A stretch of 64,000 nucleotides of DNA, from assembly GCF_005434945.1 (NCBI RefSeq), contig NZ_SKCH01000012.1, positions 1 to 64,000 on the forward strand, read 5' to 3'. This stretch comes from Prescottella subtropica (lineage in GTDB: Bacteria; Actinomycetota; Actinomycetes; Mycobacteriales; Mycobacteriaceae). Shown in pieces: positions 62,166-64,000 of the stretch (position 1 is its first letter; every line of letters starts with the position of its first letter). Both the position numbers and the translations under genes were made by a program. The notes under the pieces are model-generated. The model did no database searches and was not told where the DNA came from. It saw only the letters and a list, made by a program, of their open reading frames with translations.

Positions 62166-63299
62166 TCACCGCTTGTGCGGGCGCGCCAGCGTCAACCGCT
62201 GCACCCAGCCGTGCGTCGGCCACGCCTTGAGCCCGGCCCGATCGGGCGTCACCCGGGTGCCCACGAACGCGGCCTCGAGCTCCGCGTCGACGACACCCGC
62301 GAACCGGAACTCCTGATCCGGTCCGGGCCCGAGCGACTCCCACGACCCCACCCGGTACACGGCCCGGACGATGTTGTCGGCGAACACGATCACCGGCAGG
62401 TTCGCGACACCGCGGGCGGCGCCGCCGGCCCGCCACGGACCGCGGGCGGCCGCATACAGTTCCTCCGGCGTGAGCCGCGGATCGGCGGCCGCCGGCACCC
62501 GCACCAGGGCACTCGGGACCGGCAGCTCCGGTGCAGGCAGCGCCGAGTACTGGACGGCCAACTCCGCCACCGACAGGGCGTGCTTCTCGAGGTCGTCCGG
62601 CTCACCGGCCAGATTCGTCAGCACCGGCAGGTCGGGGCGGGCCTCGAGCAGCCGCAGCGCGTCGATCACCAGGTGCGCGCACTCCTTCGCCGCCGCCACC
62701 GGCTCGTGCGGGACGGACACGTTGTGCCGCAGCACGATGTGGTCGACGGAATGCCCGGCCGCGTAGATGTCGCGGATCCGCTGGATCCACGCGCTGCGGG
62801 TCTCGTCCCGGTCGGCGTCGCCCACACCCTCGCCGTCCCGGGTACCGGCCTCGCCGAGCGCGTCCCAATCGTGCGAGTACACCTTGTTGCCGCGGCCGAC
62901 GCCGACGTAGAAGATCGACCGGTCCCGCGGATCGCGCAGTGCGTACAGGTACAGACCCAGGTTCTCGACCACCCGCGGCGACAACGGGTTCGGTGCGGGC
63001 TTGCGTTCCCGCGGCTCGGCGGTGATCACCCGCATCACCGCGAGCCGCAACGCGTCCGAGATCGCGACACCGCCGGTGGCCGGCCCGTCGAACAGCACCC
63101 CGGACGCGTCCCGCACGGACGTGAAGGTCCGTCCGGCACTCGCCTGCAGCGACGTGACCACCGCGGTGAACTCCGCGAGCCGCGCCTTCGGATCACTCGC
63201 CACCCCACGCCCCTCGTCGTCCGTGAGGAAGTCACGAATGCCGGGAGCGGCCAGGAGTACGCGGGTGATGTCTTCGGGAACGGTCCAGACGGTAGCCAT
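62166..63299 (-). CDS. GIY-YIG domain protein (COG3680-like)
   Basis: The 377-residue protein has a central GIY-YIG-type motif LYLYALRDPRDRSIFYVGVGRGN (split here as LYLYAL, residues 116-121, and FYVGVGRGN, 130-138) followed by VYSH, in the LEM-3-like arrangement. The N-terminal 110 residues include a possible DNA-binding segment (SDALRLAVMRVITAEPRERK). The C-terminal part (VIVFADNIVRAVYRVGSWE) is a second conserved region of the family. GIY-YIG folds cut or modify DNA; catalytic function here is undetermined. It ends 5 bases from the convergent MFS gene. Confidence 0.75.
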   Translation of the reverse strand: MATVWTVPEDITRVLLAAPGIRDFLTDDEGRGVASDPKARLAEFTAVVTSLQASAGRTFTSVRDASGVLFDGPATGGVAISDALRLAVMRVITAEPRERKPAPNPLSPRVVENLGLYLYALRDPRDRSIFYVGVGRGNKVYSHDWDALGEAGTRDGEGVGDADRDETRSAWIQRIRDIYAAGHSVDHIVLRHNVSVPHEPVAAAKECAHLVIDALRLLEARPDLPVLTNLAGEPDDLEKHALSVAELAVQYSALPAPELPVPSALVRVPAAADPRLTPEELYAAARGPWRAGGAARGVANLPVIVFADNIVRAVYRVGSWESLGPGPDQEFRFAGVVDAELEAAFVGTRVTPDRAGLKAWPTHGWVQRLTLARPHKR

Positions 63300-63451
63300 G
63301 ACGTGACTGTAGGTGATCGCCGCATCGCATGCGGTGAGCCTCGCAGGGACCGGCCGGGCAAATGTTTCCGGACGGAAACGATCGGTGTCCGACCGGTCGC
63401 GATCTGCCGGTTCCCGGTCGGCGACGGGATGTTTTCCGTCACACTCGGGGA

Positions 63452-64000
63452 GTGTCCCGACCGGTGGAATCCGTCGAGTCCCAGGAAGCCCGCACCGCAC
63501 GCCTGCAGCGCATGGTCGGCTTCCGCTACCGCATGCCCGACCACTACGAGGTGGGCCGGGAGAAGGTGCGCGAGTACGCGACGGCCGTGCAGAACACGCA
63601 CCGCGCGCACTACGACGAGTCGGCCGCGTGCGCGCTCGGCCATCCGGCCCTCGTCGCACCGCTCACGTTCGTCGCCGTGATCGGGCTGATCGCCCAGCGG
63701 TATCTGCTCGAGCAGATCATCGCCGGCTTCGATCTGAGCCAGATCCTGCAGACCGATCAGCGTCTCGTCTTCCACCGTCCCATGTACGCCGGGGACCGGT
63801 TGACCGTCGACGTCTCCCTCGAATCGTTCCGGCACACCGCGGGCACCGACATCTTCGTCACCGAGACCGTCGTCACCGACACCGGCGGCGCACCCGTGGT
63901 GACGACCCTGACGACGTTCGTCGGGCGGGCCGGGGAGACCGACCCCGACCGGATCCGGCGCATCCAGGACGTGATGATGCGCGGCTCCGGGTCGGGGACG
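63452..64000 (+). CDS. HadA-like (3R)-hydroxyacyl-ACP dehydratase, 3' end beyond the window
   Basis: The visible 183 residues contain MVGFRYRMPDHYEVGREKVREYA and VQN, LVAPLTFVAVIGL and RLVFHRPMYAGDRLTVDVSLES. These closely resemble M. tuberculosis HadA, a subunit of the FAS-II dehydratase that elongates mycolic acid precursors. The hot-dog fold of this subunit normally lacks the catalytic Asp/His, which HadB provides. The GTG start gives a 22-residue N-terminal extension, and at the window edge the protein continues with RIRRIQDVMMRG past the usual HadA end. It could be fused to a second domain. Confidence 0.8.
   Translation, partial: MSRPVESVESQEARTARLQRMVGFRYRMPDHYEVGREKVREYATAVQNTHRAHYDESAACALGHPALVAPLTFVAVIGLIAQRYLLEQIIAGFDLSQILQTDQRLVFHRPMYAGDRLTVDVSLESFRHTAGTDIFVTETVVTDTGGAPVVTTLTTFVGRAGETDPDRIRRIQDVMMRGSGSGT

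Overview
The window is high-GC DNA with dense, often overlapping genes and many GTG starts. It comes from a mycolic-acid actinomycete of the Mycobacteriales, most likely Rhodococcus or a close relative such as Nocardia. The evidence is a mycothione reductase, an EfpA-type efflux pump, a DtxR/IdeR-like iron box, a KstR-like site, a HadA-like dehydratase, and gene order that closely follows two stretches of the Mycobacterium tuberculosis chromosome: proS-efpA-cysG-cobB-cobO-chelatase-mqo-hydrolase-mtr, and GNAT-ispG-rip-dxr ... rlmN ... cdsA-frr-pyrH-tsf-rpsB-M23-xerC. No transposase, prophage, CRISPR array, tRNA or rRNA was seen.

Layout. 1-3.7 kb: nucleoside hydrolase, O-methyltransferase and proS (minus strand). 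3.8-8.8 kb: an accessory insert relative to M. tuberculosis, with two iron-box-associated secreted proteins built from Ig-like/neocarzinostatin-like repeats, yaaA, and an FAD monooxygenase bracketed by two copies of one palindrome. 8.8-16.05 kb: a cobalamin operon (chelatase, cobO, cobB, a CobE/CbiG domain continuous with cobA/cysG, efpA) behind a recognisable cobalamin riboswitch. 16.1-21.2 kb: mqo, an alpha/beta hydrolase, mycothione reductase and a MOSC protein. 21.2-25.1 kb: a methionine ABC importer (metQNI) with a 2OG-Fe(II) oxygenase, behind a candidate SAM-I-like riboswitch and a hairpin that would hide the ribosome binding site. 25.1-29.8 kb: a PLP decarboxylase, a serine-less alpha/beta-hydrolase-fold protein and a penicillin-binding-type lipoprotein. 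29.9-34.4 kb: a GntR/YtrA-regulated ABC exporter, then cobQ and map.

34.9-41.6 kb is a complete phosphonate-type uptake and degradation locus: a divergent GntR/HutC regulator with matching operators, an FAD amine oxidase, a phosphonatase-like hydrolase and a four-gene ABC importer. It has no PhnW transaminase. 41.7-45.8 kb: a membrane protein, an acyl-CoA synthetase with a divergent GAF-LuxR regulator, and an NTF2-like protein with a KstR-like box.

45.8-64 kb is mostly core: isoprenoid synthesis (ispG, dxr) around the site-2 protease rip, rlmN, a CitE-like lyase, a secreted lipase, a methyltransferase, then cdsA-frr-pyrH-tsf-rpsB, an M23 peptidase, xerC, a Bcr/CflA transporter, a GIY-YIG protein and the start of a HadA-like dehydratase that runs off the end.

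Three families of hairpin at gene ends stand out, two of them present in several near-identical copies. The strongest leads are the phosphonate locus without PhnW, the iron-linked Ig-repeat surface proteins, the riboswitch-led cobalamin operon that includes an efflux pump and a CobE-CysG fusion, and the candidate SAM-I-like leader of the met operon. Function assignments rest on motif recognition by eye; no database search was run.
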